In this document: positions 35,601-43,305 of the stretch, in pieces | Layout of the letters: the number at the start of each line of letters is the position of its first letter | Numbering within the stretch: position 1 is the stretch's first letter | Assembly: GCA_913045895.1 (NCBI GenBank) | Contig: CAJWSQ010000003.1 | Coordinates: forward strand, 1-43,305 | Direction: 5' to 3' | Length of the DNA stretch: 43,305 nt | From: an uncultured Flavobacteriales bacterium | Lineage (GTDB): Bacteria; Bacteroidota; Bacteroidia; Flavobacteriales_G; Salibacteraceae | The notes under the pieces: model-generated | What the model was told of the DNA's origin: nothing | The model's database searches: none | What the model saw: the letters and a program-made list of their open reading frames with translations, nothing else | Program-made: the position numbers and the translations under genes

Positions 35601-35861
35601 GTTGGCTGGAACAAATGAAGTTCCATTCCACGAATTATCTGTAATAAAAAATGTTTCTCCAGCAGTAATGTCTTCTAGCACAACCAATTGAGCTTCATCT
35701 GCTTGAACATCTAAACCTGTAAATGCTAAATCACCCAATGAACGGGTTACTTGACCTTGAGATTCAACTATAGAAAACGCAAGTAAACCTAGTGAGAGAA
35801 TTACAGAATTACCAAAAAGAAGAGTACGACCAGGTTTAAGGATTTGATCGATAAATCTCAT
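32625..35861 (-). CDS. Large secreted protein with T9SS sorting domain (paralogue B)
   Basis: 1078 aa from the ATG at 35861. The frame is open to 35891, but that start overlaps a -7-like TACTTTTA (minus strand 35898-35891), so the inner ATG is chosen. Signal peptide: RTLLFGNSVILSLGLLAFSI, cleavage near ESQGQ. It has the same architecture as paralogue A: N-terminal region with GETFFITDNSWNG, fibronectin III-like part (TTYHFEVFTTNDSNWSSG), beta-rich middle, and T9SS type A domain (YSLFDLSGRMIENKQV... NGAYIIRVKMQDNSVVTRKMVL). The C-terminal third is nearly identical to paralogue A while the N-terminal half is diverged. Function unknown. Confidence 0.85.
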   Translation of the reverse strand: MRFIDQILKPGRTLLFGNSVILSLGLLAFSIVESQGQVTRSLGDLAFTGLDVQADEAQLVVLEDITAGETFFITDNSWNGTSFVPANSSEGFIRWVAPSMTAGDITELDVTNLSSSAGGTMTSVQGAMELNNNSDGVYIYQTSNGLYNGTPVFLGFVGNGTGQAGSFSGTGISDGNYAILLGSKNGAYAGTRSGLDKSGYLALLYDVTNWTVGGSSNNLIYTPFSFAGCTPVDVTNLSTEVDDAEVTLNWTNSACFSDVLVVAKANSAVTATPSGDGSSYTANATFGSGTNLGSSEYVVYKGTDSTVTISGLTNGTTYHFEVFTTNDSNWSSGVTTSAEPFAPRTYWYEPFDDNSQYTVTQGGEGNNGTGAYFQITDGSNINVSYSNTTGDYFAAQDIDNGGWSGSASPSQITWSNIFIEGFSSLTFDGSFASTGGIDADDSLYFEYRVDGGSWTKFLAFANDGGSNTNFLRDNDYNGIGEGTQLTSSFQSFAAIIAQTGSSLDIRLTLYLNDSGADIAFDEFSLEGNYDGLVFFDGTWYPESPSGSTGGSDALVIQTSGTVTSNGEVNNVRVPAGFALTITNGADIIVNGDIENNGTITVNSGASISQTASSDGNSGTGSYVVVREGYNDSTDYNLWSSPVSSAALTTVFTGSNNCDMYAYDEVEQEWRYDFLAGSTYNCLGNTGTWPSSVLMTNGADGIMDVARGYLMPGSPSNTTKTFTGEINNGTYTFNVQETDSVTDPSFGGNDWNLVGNPYPGAVLVDNFLATNYNSGAGDITNAVYFYVRSGGSLTSGMYETYTTGDNAYIGSGQGFFVEAINDGTISFTNAMRGGDNSTFRSSSSNPKVAYFHLEGNGLSDAFRVYIDANASNGVDYVYDISKMYNWSGFNAYTSIDDRDFVFQSIEPINFNESKSIPLGFEIPTDGDYTLVLDSTRGDWNNIQLMLRDKQEQTLKLVSDLSAINLTSDTYKNRFELFIQRVFSENPETGSLVSTPPNSDATGIEEVSENQLVIIMNDKAAELVSDANIQSYSLFDLSGRMIENKQVNDHSAHVNVQNNGAYIIRVKMQDNSVVTRKMVL

Positions 35862-35976
35862 ATAAATAGAATAAATTTTGGTTAATGACATAAAAGTAAA
35901 ATATACTGAGCTAAATTAAAACATGTGATTTATTTGATAGTATCAATTGTATGTATAAACTAATAAATTTTGGTTA

Positions 35977-37167
35977 TTAATTTCCAGCTGCTACTTTGAG
36001 CTTAGGAGCTATAATTAAACTAGTTAATGAAATTGCAACTGATATTATTCCAACATAACTGAAGTTTAAAAGTTCACCACTTTCTGCCTGCACTACAATA
36101 AAACCAGAAACTAATGAAGCAGTTCCAGCAGATAATTGCTGAAAAGACGATTTTACACTCATAAAACTTCCTCTAGTTTGGGGGCTAACTGCTGCTGTAG
36201 TCATCGTTTGCATTGGTACCATCCGCGCATTTGCAAGCACAAAGAATAAAGTAGTTACAATTAGCGCAATATATAGTGCCACATGTGGGAGGTTGGTAAA
36301 AATAAGTATCGGAATTGCTGAACTTATTAATGCTATTGTAAAAACCTTATTGGCTCCAAAACGGTCAGTTAATCTTCCAGCCCATGGACCAGTAAACATA
36401 ACCGCTCCGCCACCGAACATATAGAGAAGCGCAATGTTATCGCTTGTAAATCCTACGTTGCTAATCATGTAAGGTGCAAAAAAGGGAACGATCATGAATT
36501 GACCCATAATCAATACAAATCCCATAAAGAGCGCCAACACCTGATTTGTATCGCTAAATATATTTTTCAAAACCTGAAGTGGATTTACAGCAGAAGATTC
36601 TCCAATATGACCTTTCATGGTTGGCATTATGAAAAACGCTGCAATTGAAATTAACAGCCCCAAACTCCCTAAAAACAAAAATGGTGTATGCCACTCAAAG
36701 TGACTTGCTAGATACAAACCAATTGGAACACCCAAAACAGAAGCCATTGCAAAAGCAGCCATCACAATCCCCATGGCTTTTCCACGCTCTTTAAACGTAT
36801 ATAAGTCGCTTACAATAGAAAGAACTAGTGCACCAATTACACCGCCAAAAAATCCAGTTAAAATGCGTGCTAAAACCAACATTTCATATGAATTTGCCAA
36901 AACCACACTCAATGTTCCAAGTGTAAAGCCAACGTATGTTGTAAGAAGCGCTTTTTTACGATCGAAGCGATCAATTAAAAATGCTGAAAAGAAACCCGAA
37001 ACACCAGCACTAAACGTGTAAGCTGATACAATAACTGTGAATTGCTGTGGAGTTATTCCGAAAATTTTCATCAGCTGATCGCCTAAGGGCATCATAATCA
37101 TGAAGTCTACCAAATGGGTAAAATTCATGGTAGCCAACATGTAAAGCAAAATAGATTTTTTAGGCAC
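35977..37167 (-). CDS. MFS transporter
   Basis: 396 aa, twelve membrane helices. The major facilitator motif between helices 2 and 3 is visible as FLIDRFDRKKALL, and the helix-4/5 region (ARILTGFFGGVIGALVLSIVSDL) resembles the AraJ/Bcr drug-exporter branch; GRLTDRFGANKVF is the second-half equivalent. It moves a small solute or drug by proton exchange across the inner membrane; substrate unknown. It is a single-gene unit between terminators, with no regulator nearby. Confidence 0.9.
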   Translation of the reverse strand: MPKKSILLYMLATMNFTHLVDFMIMMPLGDQLMKIFGITPQQFTVIVSAYTFSAGVSGFFSAFLIDRFDRKKALLTTYVGFTLGTLSVVLANSYEMLVLARILTGFFGGVIGALVLSIVSDLYTFKERGKAMGIVMAAFAMASVLGVPIGLYLASHFEWHTPFLFLGSLGLLISIAAFFIMPTMKGHIGESSAVNPLQVLKNIFSDTNQVLALFMGFVLIMGQFMIVPFFAPYMISNVGFTSDNIALLYMFGGGAVMFTGPWAGRLTDRFGANKVFTIALISSAIPILIFTNLPHVALYIALIVTTLFFVLANARMVPMQTMTTAAVSPQTRGSFMSVKSSFQQLSAGTASLVSGFIVVQAESGELLNFSYVGIISVAISLTSLIIAPKLKVAAGN

Positions 37168-37241
37168 AAGCTTGATTTATACGGAATGGAAAGAACTATA
37201 AACAACAGATTTTCAAAAAGGTTACATAATATCATAAAAAA

Positions 37242-37269
37242 AGCCCCCGATCAGGATTGATCGAGGGCT
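37242..37269 (-). terminator. Terminator of the sdhCAB operon
   Basis: On the minus strand AGCCCTCGATCA pairs with TGATCGGGGGCT around ATCC (one mismatch) and is followed by TTTTTTT. It lies 26 nt after the sdhB stop. Confidence 0.85.
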
Positions 37270-37294
37270 ATACCAAAAGATAATTGGAATATAA

Positions 37295-38044
37295 TTATTC
37301 GCCTGCTAATGCACTTACAAAGAACTCACGGTTCATGCGAGCGATGTTTGAAAGAGAAATTCCTTTCGGACATTCAATTTCACATGCTCCGGTGTTGGTA
37401 CAGTTACCAAAACCTTCTAAATCCATTTGGTGAACCATGTTTTTAACACGCTCAACAGCTTCAACTTTACCTTGTGGTAAAAGGGCGTATTGAGAAACCT
37501 TAGCTCCAACAAACAACATTGCTGAAGAGTTTTTACAAGTTGCTACACATGCTCCACAACCAATACAAGTTGCAGCATCAAATGCTTTATCTGCATCAGC
37601 TTTAGGAACTGGTAATGAGTTAGCGTCTTGTGTGTTACCTGATGTATTTACTGAAACGTAACCACCAGCATGTTGAATACGATCGAATGAAGAACGATCA
37701 ACAATTAAATCTTTAATTACAGGGAATGCTTTTGCTCTAAATGGCTCGATGTAAATCGTATCGCCATCGTTGAACATACGCATGTGTAACTGACAAGTAG
37801 TAACCCCTCTATCCGGACCGTGTGCTTCACCATTGATGAACATAGAACACATTCCGCAAATACCTTCTCTACAATCGTGATCGAATGCTACCGGATCGTC
37901 TCCTTTAGCAACCAATTCTTCATTTAGAACATCCATCATTTCTAAGAATGACATGTGTTCTGAAATGTCGCTTACTTTATATTCAACCATACGACCTGCA
38001 TCGTTTGGTCCGTTTTGTCTCCAGATTTGTAGCGTTAAATTCAT
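37295..38044 (-). CDS. sdhB: Succinate dehydrogenase/fumarate reductase iron-sulfur subunit
   Basis: 249 aa. The [2Fe-2S] ligands are in CREGICGMC plus the Cys of GVTTCQLH, the [4Fe-4S] ligands in [13 protein letters not shown], and the [3Fe-4S] set in [14 protein letters not shown]. It carries electrons from the flavoprotein SdhA to the membrane cytochrome SdhC. This belongs to the non-classical (Bacteroidota/Epsilonproteobacteria) type of the complex, as the single large SdhC shows. Last gene of sdhCAB, 62 nt after sdhA; the gap holds an inverted repeat. Confidence 0.95.
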   Translation of the reverse strand: MNLTLQIWRQNGPNDAGRMVEYKVSDISEHMSFLEMMDVLNEELVAKGDDPVAFDHDCREGICGMCSMFINGEAHGPDRGVTTCQLHMRMFNDGDTIYIEPFRAKAFPVIKDLIVDRSSFDRIQHAGGYVSVNTSGNTQDANSLPVPKADADKAFDAATCIGCGACVATCKNSSAMLFVGAKVSQYALLPQGKVEAVERVKNMVHQMDLEGFGNCTNTGACEIECPKGISLSNIARMNREFFVSALAGE

Positions 38045-38059
38045 CTTCTTAGATATTTT

Positions 38060-38100
38060 GTATTGAGTATTGAGTAATTAGAATCCTAACACCTCAATAC
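38060..38100 (-). repeat. Inverted repeat in the sdhA-sdhB gap
   Basis: Two tandem GTATTGA units (38060-38073) and an inverted CTCAATAC (38093-38100) can form an 8-bp stem. It might tune mRNA stability between sdhA and sdhB. Confidence 0.45.
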
Positions 38101-38106
38101 ATGCAT

Positions 38107-40122
38107 CTATTTATAACTTCTTTGTTTTAATTCAATGTCTTTGAACTCTAGGTTCTCTTTGTGAAGAACAGCATCAGCTGGCTCGCCTTTGTATTCCCAA
38201 GCAGCAACAAATGCAAAATCTGTATCATTACGCTTAGCTTCACCTTTTTGCTCACCATCTAGTTCAACAGACTCTTCTCTAAAGTGACCACCACATGATT
38301 CTTCACGTTGTAAGGCATCTCTAGCGAATAGTTCACCCAATTCTAAGAAATCAGCTACACGTCCTGCTTTTTCAAGCTCTGGATTTAATTCGTCAGCTTT
38401 TCCTGGAACTTTAACATCTTTCCAGAACTCTTCACGAATAGCTTTAATTTCTGCCATGGCTTCATTTAAGCCTTGGGCGTTACGAGCCATACCAACCTTA
38501 TCCCACATTACTTTACCCAAGCGTTTGTGGAAATGGTCTACGGTCTTCGTACCATTATTATTGATAAAGAAGTTAATTCGATCTTTTACAGCTTTTTCAG
38601 CTTCATCAAACTCAGGCGTATTCGTTGGGATAGCTCCTGTACGAATATCGTGAGATAGATAATCACCAATAGTATATGGCAATACGAAATAACCATCAGC
38701 TAAACCTTGCATCAATGCAGAAGCACCTAAGCGGTTAGCACCGTGATCTGAGAAGTTTGCCTCACCAATTGCGTAACAACCAGGAATGGTTGTCATCAAG
38801 TTGTAATCTACCCAGATACCACCCATTGTGTAGTGTGTTGCTGGATAAATTTTCATTGGTGTTTTGTATGGGTTCTCATCCACGATTTTTTCATACATCT
38901 GGAATAAGTTACCATATTTATTTTCAACCACTTTCTCACCCATTTCAAGAATTTGCTCTTTGCTTGGATTTGAAATACCGTGGATTTGAGCTTGCTCTTT
39001 ACCGTAACGCTCAATAGCAGATTTAAAATCTAGATAAACCGCTTCGCCTGTTTCGTTAACACCGTAACCGGCATCGCAACGCTCTTTGGCAGCTCTTGAT
39101 GCCACATCACGCGGAACCAAGTTACCAAATGCAGGGTAACGTCTTTCTAGGTAATAATCTCTTTCTTCTTCAGAAAGGTCAGTTGGTTTTTTACGTCCTT
39201 CGCGAATGGCAAGAACATCATCCATGTTTTTAGGAACCCAAATACGACCATCGTTACGCAACGATTCTGACATCAAAGTCAATTTCGATTGATAATCACC
39301 TGAACGTGGAATACATGTTGGGTGAATTTGCGTGTAACAAGGATTTGCGAAGTATGCTCCTTTTTTGTGGATTTTCCATGCTGCTGAAGCATTTGAACCC
39401 ATTGCGTTTGTTGAAAGGAAGTAAACGTTTCCGTAACCACCTGAAGCAATAACTACTGCGTGTGCACTGTGTCTTTCAATTTCACCAGTAACCAAATTAC
39501 GAGCGATAATACCACGTGCTTTTCCATCAACTACAACAACGTCTAACATTTCGTGACGGTTGTACATTTTGATTTTACCACGAGCAATTTGACGGTTCAT
39601 TGCTGAGTAAGCACCCAACAACAATTGCTGACCCGTTTGTCCTTTAGCGTAGAAGGTTCTTGAAACCAATACCCCACCGAAAGAACGGTTATCTAACAAA
39701 CCACCGTAATCACGTGCGAAAGGAACACCTTGAGCAACACATTGATCGATAATGTTTGCAGATACTTCAGCCAAACGGTAAACGTTAGCCTCACGAGAGC
39801 GGTAATCACCACCTTTTACAGTATCGTAGAATAAGCGATAGGTTGAATCACCATCACCTTGATAATTTTTTGCAGCATTGATACCACCTTGAGCAGCAAT
39901 AGAGTGCGCTCTACGTGGCGAATCTTGGTAAGCAAATGCCTTAACGTTGTAGCCAAGCTCTGCTAAAGTAGCAGCAGCTGAACCACCAGCTAAACCAGTA
40001 CCTACAACAATAACATCGATTAAACGCTTGTTAGCAGGGTTTACCAGATTAATCTTGTTTTTGTGGTTTGTCCACTTTTTATCTATCGGCCCTTCTGGGA
40101 TTTTTGCATCTAATGTTGACAT
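38107..40122 (-). CDS. sdhA: Succinate dehydrogenase/fumarate reductase flavoprotein subunit
   Basis: 671 aa. FAD-binding [20 protein letters not shown], the covalent-flavin His region [15 protein letters not shown], active-site [10 protein letters not shown] and the substrate-binding [21 protein letters not shown] are clear. It oxidises succinate to fumarate (or the reverse) at the cytoplasmic face. It is longer than the E. coli SdhA (588), as usual in Bacteroidota. It lies 23 nt after sdhC and is co-transcribed. Confidence 0.96.
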   Translation of the reverse strand: MSTLDAKIPEGPIDKKWTNHKNKINLVNPANKRLIDVIVVGTGLAGGSAAATLAELGYNVKAFAYQDSPRRAHSIAAQGGINAAKNYQGDGDSTYRLFYDTVKGGDYRSREANVYRLAEVSANIIDQCVAQGVPFARDYGGLLDNRSFGGVLVSRTFYAKGQTGQQLLLGAYSAMNRQIARGKIKMYNRHEMLDVVVVDGKARGIIARNLVTGEIERHSAHAVVIASGGYGNVYFLSTNAMGSNASAAWKIHKKGAYFANPCYTQIHPTCIPRSGDYQSKLTLMSESLRNDGRIWVPKNMDDVLAIREGRKKPTDLSEEERDYYLERRYPAFGNLVPRDVASRAAKERCDAGYGVNETGEAVYLDFKSAIERYGKEQAQIHGISNPSKEQILEMGEKVVENKYGNLFQMYEKIVDENPYKTPMKIYPATHYTMGGIWVDYNLMTTIPGCYAIGEANFSDHGANRLGASALMQGLADGYFVLPYTIGDYLSHDIRTGAIPTNTPEFDEAEKAVKDRINFFINNNGTKTVDHFHKRLGKVMWDKVGMARNAQGLNEAMAEIKAIREEFWKDVKVPGKADELNPELEKAGRVADFLELGELFARDALQREESCGGHFREESVELDGEQKGEAKRNDTDFAFVAAWEYKGEPADAVLHKENLEFKDIELKQRSYK

Positions 40123-40145
40123 ATCAAACAGCGTTTTTCAAATTC

Positions 40146-40805
40146 TTAAAGTGATTGAACAAAGTGCCAAACAGCAACTAAAGCAAATCCGGCAGGCACC
40201 AAAATTGAATACCAGGTTCCAAACCCTTTTACAAAAGGCGTGTACTGTGGGTGATTTGCACCCAAAGACTGAAACGCTGATTGAAAACCATGACTCAAGT
40301 GAATTCCCAACAATACAAATGCAGCTACATAAATAACTGTGTAAAGTGGAGAACTGAACAATCCAACTACTAAATCGTAGTCTGAACTGTAAGGAGTCAT
40401 ATCACCGAATTTCAACACCCAGAAATAATCTTTCAAGTGCAAAACGATAAATACCAACACCAACAGGCCAGTAACGATCATACTACGCGATGCAAAACCA
40501 GAGTTTGCAGCTGCGTTGTTTTTCACGTACTTAACCGGACGTGCATCAGAATTTTGTTTTGTTAGCTTGATTCCCATGATGATGTGAATCAAAAATCCAG
40601 CAGCCAATACATACTGCATGACTTGGATCAATGGGTTTGTAGCCATGAAATGCGAAGCCTCGTTAAATGCTTCAGGATCTGACGATAAGGTTAATAAATT
40701 GATTGAAAGGTGGGTTAATAGAAACACGATAAGGAAGAAGCCTGTAAAGGCCATCACGAACTTTCGCGCGATTGAAGTTTTGACAATTCCAGTTGGAGCA
40801 CTCAT
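40146..40805 (-). CDS. sdhC: Succinate dehydrogenase cytochrome b558 subunit
   Basis: 219 aa from the ATG at 40805 (SAPTGIVKTSIARKFVMAFT). The longer frame to 40847 passes through the promoter and is rejected. Five membrane helices with haem-ligand candidates His in LLTHLSINLLT, GFLIHIIMG, LVFIVLHLKDYF and LLGIHLSHGFQSAF identify the di-haem b558 type found in Bacteroidota and Bacillus, which anchors SdhA/B and reduces menaquinone. First gene of the operon. Confidence 0.93.
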   Translation of the reverse strand: MSAPTGIVKTSIARKFVMAFTGFFLIVFLLTHLSINLLTLSSDPEAFNEASHFMATNPLIQVMQYVLAAGFLIHIIMGIKLTKQNSDARPVKYVKNNAAANSGFASRSMIVTGLLVLVFIVLHLKDYFWVLKFGDMTPYSSDYDLVVGLFSSPLYTVIYVAAFVLLGIHLSHGFQSAFQSLGANHPQYTPFVKGFGTWYSILVPAGFALVAVWHFVQSL

Positions 40806-40828
40806 ATTTTCAATGATTTTTACTGAAA

Positions 40829-40836
40829 CAAATGTA
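40829..40836 (-). promoter_or_regulatory. -7 promoter box of the sdhCAB operon
   Basis: TACATTTG on the minus strand, an exact TAnnTTTG, 23 nt before the sdhC ATG. Confidence 0.65.
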
Positions 40837-40983
40837 ATTATCCACACTTTTTCTTGAAGCCCTTTTTGTTATTCAGATTAATTCTACATAACAAAAGGTT
40901 TTCGAAGTTTCTGTGACTCAGGTAACAACTCAATATCAAAAAAGTTTAGACCCCACATTTCTATGCCAGTACGCTATTCCTCA

Positions 40984-40991
40984 TACCTTTG
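40984..40991 (+). promoter_or_regulatory. -7 promoter box of the aminopeptidase P gene
   Basis: TACCTTTG, an exact TAnnTTTG, 17 nt before the ATG at 41009. It excludes the GTG at 40913 as start. Confidence 0.65.
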
Positions 40992-41008
40992 ACCAAAATT
41001 TAAGCTTT

Positions 41009-42298
41009 ATGAAATACTCCAGAATAGACAGCAACTTGTTTGTGAAGAATCGCAAGAAGCTGGCAGACAAAATGGATAACAAATCGCTTGCCGTATTCAA
41101 TTCTAACGATATTTACCCTACTAGTTCAGACGGAACGCTTCCTTTCAAACAACATAGCGACATCTTTTATTTAAGTGGTGTAGATCAAGAAGAAAGTATC
41201 TTGGTGGTATTTCCTGATTGTCATGATCCTGCACTTCGTGAAGTTTTGTTTTTACGCGAAACCAACGAGCATATCGCTGTTTGGGAAGGTGCCAAATTAG
41301 ATAAAGACGCTGCTTTTGAAACCTCAGGAATCAAAACGGTTTATTGGTTAGATCAATTCGAAACCATTTTTACCAAAATGATGGCCGAAGCAGAGAACGT
41401 TTACATCAACCTTAACGAACATTTACGTGCTGGAACGGAAGTTGAAACACGCGAAGATCGCTTCATCAAGAAATTGAGAAACAAGTATCCAGCGCATACC
41501 TATAAAAGATCAGCTCCAATTTTACACTACATCCGTTCTATCAAAGAACCAGAAGAAATTGAGTTGATGCAACACGCTTGCAACATTACCGAAAAAGGTA
41601 TTCGCAGGTTGTTGAAATTCATCAAACCAGGTGTTTGGGAACACGAGATTGAAGCTGAATTGTATCACGAGTTCATCCGAAACAGAGCTAGTGGATTTGC
41701 TTACCAGCCGATTATTGCATCAGGCGGAAGCGCTTGTGTGTTACACTACATCGAAAACAACAAAGAGTGTAAAGATGGCGATTTGATCTTGTTGGATGTA
41801 GGTGCTGAGTATGCCAACTACGATTCTGATTTGACACGTACTTTGCCTGCAAACGGAAAATTCTCTCCGCGTCAACGCGAAGTTTACGATGCAGTAATGC
41901 GCGTGAAAAACGAGTGTTTCAACATGTTAAAACCGGGTGTTACACTTCCTGAATATCACAAAGAGGTTGGAAAATTGATGACCAGCGAATTGATTGGTTT
42001 GAAATTGTTGGATCAAACGGATGTGAAAAACGAAAATCCGGCTTGGCCAGCTTACAAAAAGTATTTTCCACACGGAACATCGCACTACATTGGTTTAGAT
42101 ACACACGATGTGGGTAGTTGGGTTGAACCAATGGAAGAAAACATGGTGTTTACCATTGAGCCCGGAATCTACATTCCTGAAGAAAACATTGGTATTCGTA
42201 TTGAAGATGATATTGTTATTCGCTCGGGTGGAAACTTCAATTTAATGGGTAACATTCCTATTGAAGCAGACGAGATTGAAACCTTAATGAACGAATAA
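41009..42298 (+). CDS. pepP: Aminopeptidase P family metallopeptidase (Xaa-Pro aminopeptidase)
   Basis: 429 aa from the ATG at 41009, decided by the promoter at 40984. N-terminal AMP_N domain with LPFKQHSDIFYLSGVDQEES, then the pita-bread M24 domain: metal-binding Asp in LLDVGAEYANYDSDLTRTL, His in FPHGTSHYIGLDTHDVG, Glu in FTIEPGIYIPEEN and the last Glu in GIRIEDDI. It removes N-terminal residues next to proline from peptides in the cytoplasm, using two Mn2+-type metals. It is followed after 8 nt by the hydrolase gene, probably one operon. Confidence 0.93.
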   Translation: MKYSRIDSNLFVKNRKKLADKMDNKSLAVFNSNDIYPTSSDGTLPFKQHSDIFYLSGVDQEESILVVFPDCHDPALREVLFLRETNEHIAVWEGAKLDKDAAFETSGIKTVYWLDQFETIFTKMMAEAENVYINLNEHLRAGTEVETREDRFIKKLRNKYPAHTYKRSAPILHYIRSIKEPEEIELMQHACNITEKGIRRLLKFIKPGVWEHEIEAELYHEFIRNRASGFAYQPIIASGGSACVLHYIENNKECKDGDLILLDVGAEYANYDSDLTRTLPANGKFSPRQREVYDAVMRVKNECFNMLKPGVTLPEYHKEVGKLMTSELIGLKLLDQTDVKNENPAWPAYKKYFPHGTSHYIGLDTHDVGSWVEPMEENMVFTIEPGIYIPEENIGIRIEDDIVIRSGGNFNLMGNIPIEADEIETLMNE

Positions 42299-42306
42299 AA
42301 CCAAAC

Positions 42307-43101
42307 ATGCCTGTTGCTCCTTTTAAACATGGATCTATTCACTACCGTGAAGAAGGTACCGGGCGTGTGGTTATTTTATTGCACGGATTTTTAGAAAGCT
42401 CATTGATGTGGCAAGATTTGCTACCCGAGCTTTCTAAATCTAAGCGTGTTATTGCTATTGATTTACCCGGACATGGCGAAAGCGAGTGCTTTGGTTATGT
42501 GCACAGCATGGAATTGATGGCCGAGGCGGTGAAAGCCGTAATGGATCATTTATCGGTTCGCAAGGCAGTTTTGGTTGGCCATTCTATGGGAGGCTATGTG
42601 GCTTTGGCTTTTGCAGAGCAACACCCCGATTGGGTAAAAGGAATGTGTTTGTATTTCTCAACTACACATGCCGATTCTGATGAACGCAAACGCGGCCGCA
42701 ATTTGTCTATCAATTTGGTAAAAAGAGACCATAAATCGTTTATCAGAAAATCTGTTCCGTTGCTGTTTAGACCCAAAAACCGAGCAACTTACCGCGAACA
42801 AATAAACCGACTGAAAAAGCAAGCCCTTAAAACTCCTAAACAAGGAATTATTGCGGCTTTGGAGGGAATGAAAAACCGCATTGATCGCGAGATGATTATT
42901 CAATTCTCACCTTATCCGGTGCATTTTGTTATTGGTAGATACGATCCTGTTTTGCCTTACCAAAAACTGATTGACCAAGCCGAAAACAGCGAGCAAGCTT
43001 CATATACCCTCTTTCCTGATTGCGGACACATGGGCTTTATTGAAGAACAAGAAGCCAGCATAAAAGTGCTGCGCAGCTTTGCGAATAAGTGTTACGGATA
43101 A
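42307..43101 (+). CDS. Alpha/beta hydrolase
   Basis: 264 aa. Oxyanion-hole HGFLESSLMW, nucleophile elbow GHSMGGY (S93), acid GRYDPVLP and catalytic His in DCGHMGF form a complete triad. The lid region (about 125-200) is basic (KRGRNLSINLVKRDHKSFIRK). No substrate can be assigned; esterase/lipase or haloperoxidase-like relatives are common. Translation may be coupled to pepP (8-nt gap). The stop is 1 nt from that of the convergent gene. Confidence 0.9.
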   Translation: MPVAPFKHGSIHYREEGTGRVVILLHGFLESSLMWQDLLPELSKSKRVIAIDLPGHGESECFGYVHSMELMAEAVKAVMDHLSVRKAVLVGHSMGGYVALAFAEQHPDWVKGMCLYFSTTHADSDERKRGRNLSINLVKRDHKSFIRKSVPLLFRPKNRATYREQINRLKKQALKTPKQGIIAALEGMKNRIDREMIIQFSPYPVHFVIGRYDPVLPYQKLIDQAENSEQASYTLFPDCGHMGFIEEQEASIKVLRSFANKCYG

Positions 43102-43102
43102 G

Positions 43103-43305
43103 CTAATCTGCAACAACAATTTTTTGAGTTTCCACGCCTTTTGAGGTAAACACTTGTACCAAGTAAACTCCCTGTTTTTCTAGTTGAAAAACCTGTGATG
43201 TTGGGTTATTAATCTGTAAAACAACTCTACCCGAAAGGTCATAAACTTCTACTTTTTCAATAGCTGTTTCTGATTCTATTTGAATGGAGCCAGTTGTTGG
43301 ATTGG
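43103..43305 (-). CDS. Partial T9SS-secreted protein (C-terminal sorting domain)
   Basis: The open minus-strand frame enters from the right edge and stops at 43103 (TAG). The visible 66 residues read NPTTGSIQIESETAIEKVEV, then YDLSGRVVLQI, NPTSQVFQLEKQGVYLVQVF and TSKGVETQKIVVAD. This is a complete T9SS type A sorting domain, with DLSGRVV and GVYLVQV as hallmarks. The passenger part is beyond the window, so function is unknown. Confidence 0.85.
   Translation of the reverse strand, partial: NPTTGSIQIESETAIEKVEVYDLSGRVVLQINNPTSQVFQLEKQGVYLVQVFTSKGVETQKIVVAD

Noticed and set aside
29222-35861. Long DNA repeats between 29.2 and 35.9 kb as a mobile element
   Set aside because: They are two paralogous genes; the similarity follows the coding frames.
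40913-41008. Longer start for aminopeptidase P
   Set aside because: The promoter box TACCTTTG is inside the extension and the added residues have no family character.

Overview
The window looks like chromosome of a low-GC Bacteroidota, most likely a member of the Flavobacteriales. Evidence: several genes have the Bacteroidota -7 promoter box TAnnTTTG at the expected distance; three proteins end in type IX secretion (T9SS) sorting domains; succinate dehydrogenase has the three-gene cytochrome b558 form; and the CRISPR system is type II-C with a long (1463 aa) Cas9, a 46-nt repeat and 30-nt spacers. I cannot name a genus.

Layout. 1-9.1 kb: the 5' end of a probable polysaccharide flippase, an exported MORN/YwqK-repeat protein with a TonB C-terminal domain, then on the minus strand an aspartyl/asparaginyl hydroxylase, a ClC chloride channel and a methionine-type aminotransferase; a MATE exporter; an Amt ammonium transporter. 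9.1-12.6 kb: a TetR regulator divergent from an N-acyl-D-amino-acid deacylase, with a perfect palindromic operator between them, and an exported protein of unknown function. 12.7-18.4 kb: a tripartite RND efflux operon (adaptor, pump, outer-membrane factor) whose genes overlap by ATGA.

18.4-26.2 kb is the accessory region and the most interesting part. A gene-free stretch holds up to three candidate structured RNAs; one, on the minus strand, is a tandem of two units with conserved loops and covarying stems. It is followed by a two-spacer CRISPR array in which one repeat is split into its functional halves and another keeps only its 3' half. The array ends in an intrinsic terminator built from its own last repeat. 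Cas2, Cas1 and Cas9 follow on the minus strand, with a tracrRNA divergent from cas9. A REP-associated tyrosine transposase (RAYT) sits between cas1 and cas9. Five 33-nt palindromes with a constant core and compensating arms are scattered through cas2-cas9, two of them translated in frame inside the transposase. A second palindrome family flanks the whole locus.

26.3-43.3 kb: an OsmC-like protein coupled to O-succinylhomoserine sulfhydrylase; an orphan histidine kinase; two large paralogous T9SS-secreted proteins in tandem; an MFS transporter; the sdhCAB operon; an aminopeptidase P and an alpha/beta hydrolase; and the 3' end of another T9SS-secreted protein. These are mostly ordinary chromosomal functions (central metabolism, transport, secretion). 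For several genes the promoter, operator or terminator position shows that the longest open frame starts too far upstream; corrected starts are given.
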